From Symsagittifera roscoffensis (lineage: Eukaryota > Xenacoelomorpha > Acoela > Convolutidae), in contig NC_087069.1 of assembly GCF_963678635.1 (NCBI RefSeq), positions 41,007,883 through 41,067,882 of the forward strand: a stretch of 60,000 nt of DNA, given 5' to 3'. Of this stretch, positions 21,231-30,700 are shown in pieces. Both the position numbers and the translations under genes were made by a program. The notes beneath the pieces were generated by a model. The model made no database searches and was not told where the DNA came from. It worked only from the letters and a program-made list of their open reading frames with translations. Within the stretch, counting starts at the first letter, position 1; each line of letters starts with the position of its first letter.

Positions 21231-23036
21231 TTAGTCGTCGGGGAAAAAACCGTGGGGGAAGATGTCGTGAATTAGTTCTGAAGTTGTTAGTAGTTTAGCT
21301 AAGATGCGGATGATATTTTTAGTCTGAAGCAGTGGCCAAAGCAATTGGAGTGCCTTGATAGTGGTTAGTTCTTCAGTGCCAACTGCAAACTCATAAGGTG
21401 TGTTTTGGATTAGATTATATAATTTGTGATTGAATTTAGTGTTGTGGATGAATTCTAAAATTGGGATTTCTATAGGTTGTACAAACTCGTGCGGGATAAG
21501 GAAGGGTCGGGATTCTTCGGCGTTGAAGGTCTTGGTGATGGGACAGAAGATGTACATTTGGGTTATAGGGTCATAATTACGAAGAATACCATGAAGGTTA
21601 GTATCTTTAATGCAATATGTGAAATTTAGGAAAAATGGTGAAGTGTATTTGGAATTAATGAATTGAAAACGATGGTGTGGTTGTCTAGAGGGTGTGTGTA
21701 GGTCAAAGTGATTTTGGATGAAGCGATAATAACTATATGTGTGGGTTTGTTTAGTGCGCAACATAATATCGTGTGAGCAGTGTAAATCTCTTTCGTGTGG
21801 TGCAAGGAAATGAAAGGTTAGTGAAAATATTTGGAAGCGTTCTTTGAAACTTTCGTATGCTTGTGTGTCTATTAGTGCTTCTGAAATAATGTGATCAAAC
21901 TTTCGGTCGAAGATGTTTAGTGTAAATATATATGGTGTCTTGATGAAAAATTTCTCAGTAATTTGTGGATTAGCGAAGCGATCGTCGTCTAAGAATTGAT
22001 CTTGGTTAGCTCTGATGATGTTGTGATCATAGTATTCGAGTGTATATTCGTTAGCTCTAGGTGCAGTGTGTGTTTTTAGTGATTTTTTATATCCAACGTA
22101 AGTAAATTGTCTAGCGGTTAGTGGTGTAGTGAGTCGATATAGCATGTCCGTATTTCGCTCTATATCGATGTGAGTGTTAGATAAAGGTAAGCAAAGAGGG
22201 TTAGTAAAATGATAATATGAGGTCCAAGAGAGAGTGGGCATTAAAACGTATTCATCTACAAAGTTGCGTGTTTCGTTAGTGTCGTGGGGGGTGTTTAAGG
22301 TGTATTGTGGGAATGAGGGTAAGGTGATGGCTAAAAATTCTTTTGTGTTAGTATGCTTGGGGTGGTTGATGTATTCACGGGCTGTTCCTGGTTTTGCTGG
22401 GAAAGGATGGTTGGGGAACTTTCTTTTAAAAGTGCGGTAAGCTCTATTAGTGTTGAGTGAAGATTCAGTTGATGTGGATGATGGTGCTAATGATTCAGTA
22501 TAATTTGAAGAGGGTGTAGGGGTAGGGGGGTTGGATGAATTCATTGTGGAGGAGATTTGGTTTATGGTTGGGGTATTAAGGTGGTAGGGTTGTTGTTGAA
22601 GGGTAATAAAATTATCTAGCTCTGGGGAGATTCGGGGGGTGTCTGGAGAATGAGATGATTGGTCAGAATGGTATGAGGAGTAGGTTGGGGTAACTTGGGA
22701 AGCATAAGAGGGTGTGGGAGTGATTGGGTCAGGGTTATTGGATAATATGGGTTGAAAAGGGGGTTGAGAAAAATTAGAAGAGTTATGAAAATTATTGGAT
22801 GGGGATGGTTCTGAGTCGGCAAATTCATCGGGGGTTTCAATATTCGGGTTATTGAGTTGTGAGATGGAATATAAAACTGAGATGTGTGAATTAGTGTCGG
22901 AATTCATGCCTGATGTTACATTACTAGATGGAAAATCGGGTGGCGGAAAAGCAAAAAGTGGTATTATTGGGATTGGAGAGGTAAGATTGGTTGGGTGGGA
23001 ATTTGATCGGTGTAGTGATCCAAGTTGGCGGCTCAT
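21231..23036 (-). CDS. 601-aa protein of unknown function, last ORF of the element
   Basis: ATG at 23034-23036 inside the ATGA shared with env. Residues 1-200 are Pro/Ser/Thr/Asn-rich and disordered. Residues about 205-601 look globular, with many aromatic and charged residues (for example RTFKRKFPNHPFPAK, VLMPTLSWTSYYHFTNP, TYVGYKKSLKTHT, HERDLHCSHDIMLRTKQ, TFNAEESRPFLIPHEFV). No signal peptide, membrane segment, zinc finger or polymerase motif can be seen. Only a few Cys occur. The frame is intact to its TAA. Its N-terminal make-up resembles that of the Met-less 378-codon frame two positions upstream. I recognise no family. A matrix-like, phosphoprotein-like or host-interaction role would be pure guesswork. 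Confidence 0.8.
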   Translation of the reverse strand: MSRQLGSLHRSNSHPTNLTSPIPIIPLFAFPPPDFPSSNVTSGMNSDTNSHISVLYSISQLNNPNIETPDEFADSEPSPSNNFHNSSNFSQPPFQPILSNNPDPITPTPSYASQVTPTYSSYHSDQSSHSPDTPRISPELDNFITLQQQPYHLNTPTINQISSTMNSSNPPTPTPSSNYTESLAPSSTSTESSLNTNRAYRTFKRKFPNHPFPAKPGTAREYINHPKHTNTKEFLAITLPSFPQYTLNTPHDTNETRNFVDEYVLMPTLSWTSYYHFTNPLCLPLSNTHIDIERNTDMLYRLTTPLTARQFTYVGYKKSLKTHTAPRANEYTLEYYDHNIIRANQDQFLDDDRFANPQITEKFFIKTPYIFTLNIFDRKFDHIISEALIDTQAYESFKERFQIFSLTFHFLAPHERDLHCSHDIMLRTKQTHTYSYYRFIQNHFDLHTPSRQPHHRFQFINSKYTSPFFLNFTYCIKDTNLHGILRNYDPITQMYIFCPITKTFNAEESRPFLIPHEFVQPIEIPILEFIHNTKFNHKLYNLIQNTPYEFAVGTEELTTIKALQLLWPLLQTKNIIRILAKLLTTSELIHDIFPHGFFPDD

Positions 23037-25651
23037 CGTGGGCTAAAAAAATGATTATTTTGAGACTGAAAAGCGGTGGTATGGGGTTGTTCAATAATTT
23101 GTTCATAAGTATTATCATCTTGTGACTGGTGTGTCATTATATGTTGGATGGGACTTTGTGATGTGGTGAGTCGAAAATTTGGATTATGTGTGATGGCTAA
23201 ATTTCGAAAATTTCGTGGGACTAGGGATAGTGGATGGTTATTTGGTAGGGCTGGTAATTGTGGTGCCGTTGGCGTTATGTCTACATTGTTATGTTCTTCG
23301 TCGTATGTATTTTGTCGTGTTGCTATTTTTGTGTTATATTCTTTTATTTGTGCGTCTAAAAGAATTTTGTTTATAGATGTAGAAAAGATTCCAAAAAATC
23401 CTGCAAATAGTATGCGTGCTACACTTGCTTGTCTATTGACTTGTGTGTGTATAGCACATGTGTTATAGATTCCTTTTAAAAGTGAGAAAAGAAATCCAAT
23501 AAAGTTAAACATTGCGTATAAAATAGTCAATTTTTCTAAGATGTAGTAGGGCCATCCTAGAAAATCGAGGATCTCATTTTTGAGTGTAACAAAGCTAAAA
23601 ATGTTAATTGGTGATATATCTTGGGGACGGTATTTCTCACCGTTTAGATTTATATAATCTTTAATGTCTTTAAAATATCCGCTATAGTCTTGCGTGTAGA
23701 TATCGGCAAATCCTGCGGTTTCTGCAAGTTTGCGTAAATTTTGGTCTATTGATTGTCTTTGTATAGTGTCCATTTGTGTTAATAATTCTTGGAATTGTTG
23801 TGTTCTAATGTGATGTTGAATATCTGATTTTGAATAGATTCCTATTGATTGTAAGTCTATATTTGGGTTTCGAGCAATAGCGCGAATGCTTTCTGGTGAA
23901 AATTTTTTGAGTGATTGCATTAATGTGGGATATGGAGTGAGAAGATAATATTTATTTTCATCAGGGTTTAGTTGTACTACATTGTGGCTGTTTTCTGATC
24001 CACATGGGACTGCGGTATCCCAGAAATAGGTTCTTCGTGAAAGTGTATCCACGAAATGTACTTTATTCTTATAAAAGATAGGGATTCTTTTATAACATCG
24101 TTTATCTTCAAAAACGTATAGTGGTGATACTTTTTTAGTACAAGTATAAAACCATAAGATGTTTCCTTCATAGTCTAAAAAATTTGATCTATTTCCAGAT
24201 AATAAGTATCCTGCATAGGGTATTTTTAATACTGCTAGTGCAAGTGATTGTAATATTTGTGTTCGTTCTAATTCGCATAGTTGGTGTAGTGTTTCTAATT
24301 CGGAGAGTGACATTTCTTGAAAAATTCGGCTAATTGTATAATCTAGTTTCATATCTAAATGAATATCATAGTGGATATTACCGAAATATGTAGTATTCAT
24401 TAGTGATAATTCTTGTAAGCGTGTGCTTCTGGTGTCATGGGGTTTTAGATGTCCACCAGGTTGTCCGTTGCTTTTTTCAAAATTAACTGGTATATAGGAT
24501 GTTCCTTCGTTTGGAGGATGACCTGTGGCATATGGGTCGATTTTTACTTTTCCAGTGGTCATGTCGAATCCTTTTTCGTATTCAACTAATATTTCAGAGT
24601 ATTGTGTTCTGTGAAGTGGATTCCTGTATTTACATGCAAGTTCTGTTTCTTGATATATTTGAAAACGTGTCAATTTATTTTCTATATTGTCTATGTTTCT
24701 AAAATTAGAACTTAGTTTTCGTGATGGATGGACTTGTTCATATGGAATTGATTGTATAAAATATTTTTCGTGAAATTTTATCATACGAGCGTGTATTTTT
24801 GCTACTTGAAATGTTGTACATGTATCTTCGGGGAACCAAACAATTGTTGCTTGTGTTCTCGTTGTAGGGTCGCAATAACCTTGATCATTTTTACAAGGTA
24901 ATCGGATTCCTTGATAGATCATTGTATTATCTGATAAATCTCGTGTTAGTTGTATTTTTTCGAGTTGTATTTTCCAATCGAAAAACATTATTTCTTGGTA
25001 TCCTTTATTTTTTGTGTCTGCTTTGCAGTTTGATGGGTCATTTATACCAATGTGTGGTATCCAATGTTTATCGTGTAGGTCATAGGTTAATCGTCCGTGT
25101 GCGCCGTTATACGGGTATTTTTCGTCTAGTTTTATATGTCCTTGGTGTCTTTCAAGTTGTGATTGATGTACAGAGTCTGGAAAAACTTGAAAATTAACTA
25201 ATTTTCTTTGGGAGTTTTTATTTTGTGTGATGTTTAGTCTAAGTAATTCATTTTTACAATCGTCGGGATTGAGATGTAAAAGACGTTCTATATTACTTTG
25301 ATAGAATGATTCATGGTCAAGTCGGTTTTTGTTTCCGTTCGAGACTTGTGAACAATGTACTTTCTTTTCGGAAAATGTTGCTGTGAATTTATAACCTGTA
25401 ACTGTTGTTGCTCGGGCTTTTGAATAGAGTGTTGCTATTACATCTGTGGTTTCTATAGCTTGTGGTTCTGTTTCACATTGTGATACTTGATTTATTGCAT
25501 ATTTATGTAGTGTTTTTTGTTCATTTTCTTCACAATCGTAATGTGTTACTAATAAATCTTGTGGTCCTGTACGAGGGGAAGGGTTTATGTTTTGATTTGA
25601 GATTACTAGAAAAAGGAGTTGGAGAAAAATTAATAATTTTAGAATATACAT
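23033..25651 (-). CDS. env: Envelope-like glycoprotein, 872 aa
   Basis: ATG at 25649-25651. Residues 1-19 (MYILKLLIFLQLLFLVISN) form a clear signal peptide. A Cys-containing ectodomain of about 680 residues follows, with several N-x-S/T sites. Hydrophobic segments near 702-735 (LYAMFNFIGFLFSLLKGIYN) and about 740-760 (ARILFAGFFGIFSTSINKIL) should anchor it, and a ~110-residue cytoplasmic tail ends the protein. Type I membrane glycoprotein layout and position downstream of pol identify it as env. The N-terminal Cys spacing brings to mind glycoproteins of negative-strand RNA viruses of the chuvirus type that other invertebrate LTR elements have captured. This is a weak impression and no search was made. 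Its TGA overlaps the next ATG (ATGA, 23033-23036). No break is visible. Confidence 0.75.
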   Translation of the reverse strand: MYILKLLIFLQLLFLVISNQNINPSPRTGPQDLLVTHYDCEENEQKTLHKYAINQVSQCETEPQAIETTDVIATLYSKARATTVTGYKFTATFSEKKVHCSQVSNGNKNRLDHESFYQSNIERLLHLNPDDCKNELLRLNITQNKNSQRKLVNFQVFPDSVHQSQLERHQGHIKLDEKYPYNGAHGRLTYDLHDKHWIPHIGINDPSNCKADTKNKGYQEIMFFDWKIQLEKIQLTRDLSDNTMIYQGIRLPCKNDQGYCDPTTRTQATIVWFPEDTCTTFQVAKIHARMIKFHEKYFIQSIPYEQVHPSRKLSSNFRNIDNIENKLTRFQIYQETELACKYRNPLHRTQYSEILVEYEKGFDMTTGKVKIDPYATGHPPNEGTSYIPVNFEKSNGQPGGHLKPHDTRSTRLQELSLMNTTYFGNIHYDIHLDMKLDYTISRIFQEMSLSELETLHQLCELERTQILQSLALAVLKIPYAGYLLSGNRSNFLDYEGNILWFYTCTKKVSPLYVFEDKRCYKRIPIFYKNKVHFVDTLSRRTYFWDTAVPCGSENSHNVVQLNPDENKYYLLTPYPTLMQSLKKFSPESIRAIARNPNIDLQSIGIYSKSDIQHHIRTQQFQELLTQMDTIQRQSIDQNLRKLAETAGFADIYTQDYSGYFKDIKDYINLNGEKYRPQDISPINIFSFVTLKNEILDFLGWPYYILEKLTILYAMFNFIGFLFSLLKGIYNTCAIHTQVNRQASVARILFAGFFGIFSTSINKILLDAQIKEYNTKIATRQNTYDEEHNNVDITPTAPQLPALPNNHPLSLVPRNFRNLAITHNPNFRLTTSQSPIQHIMTHQSQDDNTYEQIIEQPHTTAFQSQNNHFFSPR
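23041..23056 (-). promoter_or_regulatory. Candidate splice or trans-splice acceptor before the 601-aa ORF
   Basis: On the element strand a T7 run is followed by AG (23043-23044) and, six bases later, by the ATG of the 601-aa ORF. It lies inside the env coding end. This is a textbook 3' splice site arrangement, use not shown. Confidence 0.5.
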
Positions 25652-26775
25652 GTGTATGATAATCCTGAGTATGGATTATAAAATGTAATGTAGCCAATTG
25701 TGTTTTTGGTATATCTGTCGTATTTGTATATTACTTCAGTAGTTATAAACGGTGGTGGTAGTGATTGAGCTGTTATGTTAGGTGGATTTAATGGGTAGGG
25801 ATGTTGGGTAATTTTATTTAACTTAATTGTGATTTCAAACTTTAATTGTAAACTGTTTTGTTGGAGTATTTGAATATTGTGATCACGGATATCGTTGTGA
25901 ATATCTTGGCGATATTGTAATCTATTAAGTGCCCAGTTATGAAGGCGGTTACTTTCTTGATGTTGTCCAAATAATGGTGGAGGTGCTGTAAATGTATTCC
26001 AATCTAGTCTTAAAGGAATATTTATTGATGATTGTTCTCGATATCTGGCGTCGAGATTATTTGGAAAATTTAAGTTAAAAGGTGGTGGTGAAATCTGGCT
26101 TATTGATGGTGTTGATGGTAGTGATAATGTTTCTGGTAGTGATGAGGATGTTGTTGTATCCGTAGAAATATCTATTGGATTATTGACTAAATTTGGTTCA
26201 CCTTGTGTAAATGAATGTGTAGTCCAATATGGAAATCGTGATGTTTGGTTTGTGGGGTTGAAAGGATTTTCACGTATTTGCTCAGATGTTGGTGTTGAAC
26301 CTAAGTAATCTGATGGTAGGCTTGAGGTGCTACGTTGTGAAAGAAGCGTAGGGGTTTCTGGTAATATACCAATGGGGTTTTCTGGAGTGTTTTGTGATGG
26401 GGATTGAGGTATATCAAAATGAACTCGGGGAGTTTGAAGATTTCTGTTTCGTCGAGGATGTATAATTTGTCTATTTATTTCGACTGTATTTTGGTTTTGA
26501 CTAGAATTTCTTATTCTACTTAGTTCTTGTGGTAGTGTTGGGTATAGGTTATATGTTGGTTCGCTTAAAGGTGCTTGTCGTTGAACTGGTTCTAGTGGTT
26601 CTGATAAACGAGCATGTCGTTCTTCAAAAGTGTATGGATTGTCTTGAAAAGAAATTCGTGTAGATGTTTGAGGATTTTGAGTAGTTGAAGGTGGTGTTTG
26701 GTTATCTTGGGATGATGTCGGTGAAGACTGATTCTGTGACTGTTGGGTAGCAATTTTTAATGGATTTTTGAATTG
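25639..26775 (-). CDS. 378-codon Pro/Ser/Thr/Asn/Gln-rich frame with no start codon
   Basis: Open from the stop at 26776-26778 to TAA at 25639-25641. I translated it codon by codon: it contains no ATG and also no TTG, CTG or GTG. The N-terminal two thirds are disordered (for example QTPPSTTQNPQTSTR, PSQNTPENPIGILPETPT, SSSLPETLSLPSTPS). The last ~120 residues look folded (RLDWNTFTAPPPLFGQ, RLQYRQDIHNDIRDHNIQIL, TEVIYKYDRYTKNTIGYITF). The frame ends 10 bases inside env. A frame this long without stops beside intact genes is unlikely by chance. It needs a spliced start (for instance acceptor CCAACAG near 26738) or a near-cognate start such as AAAATTG. Function unknown. Confidence 0.7.
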   Translation of the reverse strand, partial: QFKNPLKIATQQSQNQSSPTSSQDNQTPPSTTQNPQTSTRISFQDNPYTFEERHARLSEPLEPVQRQAPLSEPTYNLYPTLPQELSRIRNSSQNQNTVEINRQIIHPRRNRNLQTPRVHFDIPQSPSQNTPENPIGILPETPTLLSQRSTSSLPSDYLGSTPTSEQIRENPFNPTNQTSRFPYWTTHSFTQGEPNLVNNPIDISTDTTTSSSLPETLSLPSTPSISQISPPPFNLNFPNNLDARYREQSSINIPLRLDWNTFTAPPPLFGQHQESNRLHNWALNRLQYRQDIHNDIRDHNIQILQQNSLQLKFEITIKLNKITQHPYPLNPPNITAQSLPPPFITTEVIYKYDRYTKNTIGYITFYNPYSGLSYTCIF

Positions 26776-26780
26776 TTACT

Positions 26781-26969
26781 TTAGTGGGAAGGTTTATGTT
26801 TATTATAATATTCTTCCAAAAAAAGAATTAGAAGGATTGTTGCTAGGGCAAATGTGAAGATTGCTTTCTTTATACATTTACATATTGTCAAAATGAGTGA
26901 TGATAAGAATGCTATGAAAATTACAAACAATAAAAAAATATCAGTTCTACTGAAAATTGTTCGTATCAT
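26781..26969 (-). CDS. 62-aa hydrophobic membrane protein
   Basis: Starts in the ATGA shared with the preceding ORF. Two hydrophobic segments (IFLLFVIFIAFLSSLILTI, then AIFTFALATILLILFL) separated by a CKCIKK turn predict a hairpin membrane protein. The tail is polar (EEYYNKHKPSH). It ends at TAA 26781-26783, six bases before the next Met-less frame opens. Unknown family. Pairing with the 76-aa neighbour suggests a common membrane function. Confidence 0.6.
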   Translation of the reverse strand: MIRTIFSRTDIFLLFVIFIAFLSSLILTICKCIKKAIFTFALATILLILFLEEYYNKHKPSH

Positions 26970-27196
26970 TTAGACAAGTTGTGTAAATCGTACCTGTGGA
27001 TATAATCAAGGGTTTTGGAAAGTTGGAGGAATAGTTCGAGAATAGTGTAGAAAATTAAAAAAATGTTACAAAAAATGATTAGGATTATTAGAAAAGATTC
27101 AAGTATATCAAAAAGAAATATTATAAAGGTTTCAAGTATTGTAAAAAAATGTTTAAGATTTATGAGTATTTGAGTAACTGATTGAGAGAAGAGCAT
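26966..27196 (-). CDS. 76-aa hydrophobic membrane protein
   Basis: ATG at 27194-27196. A long hydrophobic stretch (residues about 18-58: FTILETFIIFLFDILESFLI then ILIIFCNIFLIFYTILELFL) would span the membrane once or twice, with a few Glu/Asp between. The C-terminus is polar (DYIHRYDLHNLSK). No family recognised. It ends in TGA that overlaps the next ORF's ATG (ATGA at 26966-26969). The size and make-up are like viral ion-channel or membrane-adaptor proteins, which is analogy only. Confidence 0.55.
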   Translation of the reverse strand: MLFSQSVTQILINLKHFFTILETFIIFLFDILESFLIILIIFCNIFLIFYTILELFLQLSKTLDYIHRYDLHNLSK

Positions 27197-27349
27197 TTAA
27201 GAAATGATCTCTTGGTCGAATATTTTTTGCTGTTTGAGGCGATTTTCTAGTGTGGTCGGATTATTTATTAGTTTTTTGACAAGTGGGTCGAGTTTTGTAA
27301 AAAATTGTTGGGGGCAATTTTCATGGTGATTGGGAGGTCGTCTTTTTCT
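27197..27349 (-). CDS. 50-codon open frame without start codon, first of the ORF train
   Basis: Open from the stop at 27350-27352 to TAA at 27197-27199. It contains no ATG, TTG, CTG or GTG codon. Residues include RKRRPPNHHENC at the start and a helix-like end NRLKQQKIFDQEIIS. Its TAA is followed at once by the ATG of the next frame (TAAATG). If real, it must be joined to an upstream exon by splicing. It is short, so chance cannot be excluded, but its place exactly at the head of a gap-free chain of frames supports it. Confidence 0.35.
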   Translation of the reverse strand, partial: RKRRPPNHHENCPQQFFTKLDPLVKKLINNPTTLENRLKQQKIFDQEIIS

Positions 27350-27794
27350 TTATTTTTGTTTGTCAAATGATCCGGGGTATGGTGAGATTTTTATACTTTA
27401 GGCTAGTTAAAATGTTCATTTTGTTACTTTAGGCTAAGTTAACAAATTTGCTTTGGGGGTATTCGTGGTCTGAGTTGGGGAAATATTGTTGATCTTTGGG
27501 TTATTAGATAAGGGAGGGGTACGGTATTATGGTGATATTTATTTTAGTTGTCAAGTTGGAGTGGTTTGCTTATTTTTGACCTGGAGGTCGTAAAGTTATA
27601 GTTATAGATGTGCCTGGAGTTCTATATGATTCGTCTAATTGGTCTTAGTTTGAGTTACAGAAAGTGACGGATTGGATGAATCCTATTGGTCTATTTTGAA
27701 CTAGAATTATTACGTACTTGTCAGCATGTTATTTTGAAAAATGTAAATGAAAAATGTTTCGAAGGTTTCAAGATAGTGAAGTATAATGTTAAAA
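27350..27794 (-). other. Intercistronic stretch between pol and the downstream ORF train
   Basis: About 445 bases without a long frame on the - strand. Repeated word ctttaggcta on the + strand (27398 and 27428) is the only pattern seen. It ends where a Met-less frame opens at 27349, with AG words around 27346-27352 that could be a splice acceptor. Confidence 0.5.
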
Positions 27795-30700
27795 TTACTT
27801 TTGAAATTCCACTTTCTTTAAAATTTTAGATTGGGGGATGAATATTTTATAGTTTTTACGTGGTTGATTTCGGAGTCTTGTTGTTTTTCTATTTTCTGAT
27901 TTGTCGATTTGTTCTTGGGGTATTATTTGTTCGGTCATTTTTCTATTTTTTCTTTGTTTTGGTGATTCTTTATGGTTTTGTGTATTGATTTTGGTGGCGA
28001 TTGGTTTTGTGTTTTGATTTTCGGTGGGGTTATCATTTTGTTCTGTGTTTTTCAGATGTTGTTCATTTTGAATGATTTTTAATCCTGTGAAAGAATATAA
28101 TTGAGTTAATTCGCGGAGTGCGTATTCTTTTGGGTAATAAGGTAATAGGTTGTTTCGATGTTGAACGATTTCTTTTTTGTTTGAGTCGGTAATTTTATAT
28201 GTGACATCAGTGGGTTTTGCAATTATTTGGTATGGTCCTTTTCGAAGGGGTTGTAATTTTTTAGAAATTCCTTTTTGAGTATTAAAATTAGGTATTAAAA
28301 CAAATGTTCCAATTTTTAATTCGGAGGCTGGTGTAAAACGTGAATTGATTTGTTCATTAATGTTTTGTCTTTGTAATAACTTTTTTGTTATTTTTTGATA
28401 AATTTCATTGTGTTTTTTATCTCTATTTAGAATCCATTCGGTGTGTGTACCGGAGGCTAGTTTAAGAATTTGTGGGTGATGAAAATGATCTTCATCGTGT
28501 GTATGTAAAGGTAGGTTATAACAAATTGAGTCTTTATTTGGTTGACAATAACCTTGTGCGTTTTTATGAGAATTTGCTGTAAACATTATTGGTTTGCGTG
28601 GCTTTTGGTTAAAAACCATTTCGTATGGTGACATTCCTAAAGTTGTCGTTATTTGTGAATTATATGCTAAGGGAAATAATTTTACATCTGCTGACCATTC
28701 GGTATATTTTGTATCATTTCCGTTGATGATACATCTAAGATATTCTTGTAATGAACGGTTCATACCTTCGACTAAGCCGTTTGTCCAAGGTGCATGAGAT
28801 GTACGTGGTTTGTGTTTAATGTTATATAAATGACATAGTGTGATAATTTCATTATTTATGAATTCTGTACCGTTGTCTGTAACTAAAATTTCTGGTAGTC
28901 CGAATTTTGCTATCCAGTGTTCATAGAGTGTTGTGTAAGCGTAATAAGCGTTACAATGTGGTACTGGGTTAAGTGCTACATAATGTGTAAATGCGTCAAC
29001 AATTACCATAATGTAGGAGTTTCCTTCGGATGAGGGTGAAATTGGTCCTTTAGTATCAAATGAGATACGATGATTAAAGTACAAACTTTGTCCTTTAAAA
29101 TCTTGTTTTTGTGCTATTTGTTTTTGATTTGGGTAAGGTTTATTTAGTTGACATACTATACAGTCATTGCATAGTACTTTTATCCAAATTGGTGCATTTG
29201 GGAAATAAAAGTTTTGTATAAAATTTGAATATGTTTTCTCTGATCCAGAGTGTCCTTTAATATTTTGTGTATGTGAAATATTAAAAGCTATAAGAATCAT
29301 ACTTAAAGGGAGACATGGAACTGTAGATTCATTCAGGTTATACTCTAAAAGGTCTGTATTTTCGTTAATTGTTGTGTTGTTAAATTTGCGAAAGTATCGG
29401 AGGAGTGTTTTGTTTCCTAGAATGGTTGAATCTGCCTTGACAGGTTTAGTTTTATATTTGTGCCATGATTTTAGTTGTCTAATTATCGGGTCAAGATTTT
29501 GATATTGTTTCAGTGTTGAAATTGTAATCGTTTCTGTTAGATGGAGAAAAATGTTTTCAATTTCGAATTTAGATAAGGGTATTGTATCAAGTGGGTCGTG
29601 AAGGTCAAAAACTTGATTTATTGTGTATTTTGAATCATTTGTTTGTGGTCCTGATAAATTTATTTTATCAGTTAAATCTTCTTTTTCAATTAGTGGAAAA
29701 TGGTCTTTTTTAGGCGGGTGTTGTTTTGTTCGTTTTTGTTGGGTGTTATTTTTTATCCATTGAGAATATGGGATTGGTTTGAAAGTTGATGTTCCAAGTA
29801 AATCAACTTCATAATGATTATTTTGACAATCTAAATAAAGTGGGAAATGTTGTAAACTATTTATTTGTGATTGTTCAATATCAGTTTTTACTGCATATTT
29901 GCATTCCAATCGGGGTGATGTTTCGTTTTCTGCAAGGTAGAATTTTATGTTTTTGGGTATTTCAACTGTTGTTTTTCGTGTAAGTAATTCAGGTGGTGTA
30001 TTTCGACTTAAGGTGTCTGGTAATGCAAGATTTTTTCCTGCAGTCCAAACTATATGTAAGTTTGGAAATTTCATTAGAATTAGTTGAAATCTGTAAACTC
30101 GGTGGTTTGGGTTAGATTTTTGTGTAAAGAGAAAGATGATTGGTTTATGGTCTGTGAATAGAACTGTTGGATGTTTTGATCCAAGTATCAGAAATTCATA
30201 TTCTGTCAGTGTATATATTATGGCTGTACATTCTCTCATTAGAGTTGAGAGTCGTAGCTCTGCTTGAGTGAATAATCGAGAATTTGCTGATATGAGGTTC
30301 ATTTTATTTGTACCATTATGTGATTGTAATAGTGCTGCACCGATGCCAAAGTTCGAAGCATCGCACATTGCATAAAATGGTTGATTTGAATCTGGAATTG
30401 TGTTTGAAATTTGTTCAGTTAAAAGTTTCTTTATTTCTTCAAATCGTGTTTGATGTTCTGTGTTCCATTCAAAATTATTTTGTTGTCTAAGGATGTTATA
30501 AAATGGTCGTAGATATAATTGCATTTTATAAACATATTTACTTAAAAAGTTTAACATTCCAAGAAATTCTTGGATTTTCTTTTTATTTGTTGGTGGTTGA
30601 AGTTTTTGAATAGCGTCAATGCGTGATTTCAATGGAGTGATTGTTTTTCTTTCTATATTATGTCCTAAGAATTTAACTCTTGTCAAAAAGAAGTGTGATT

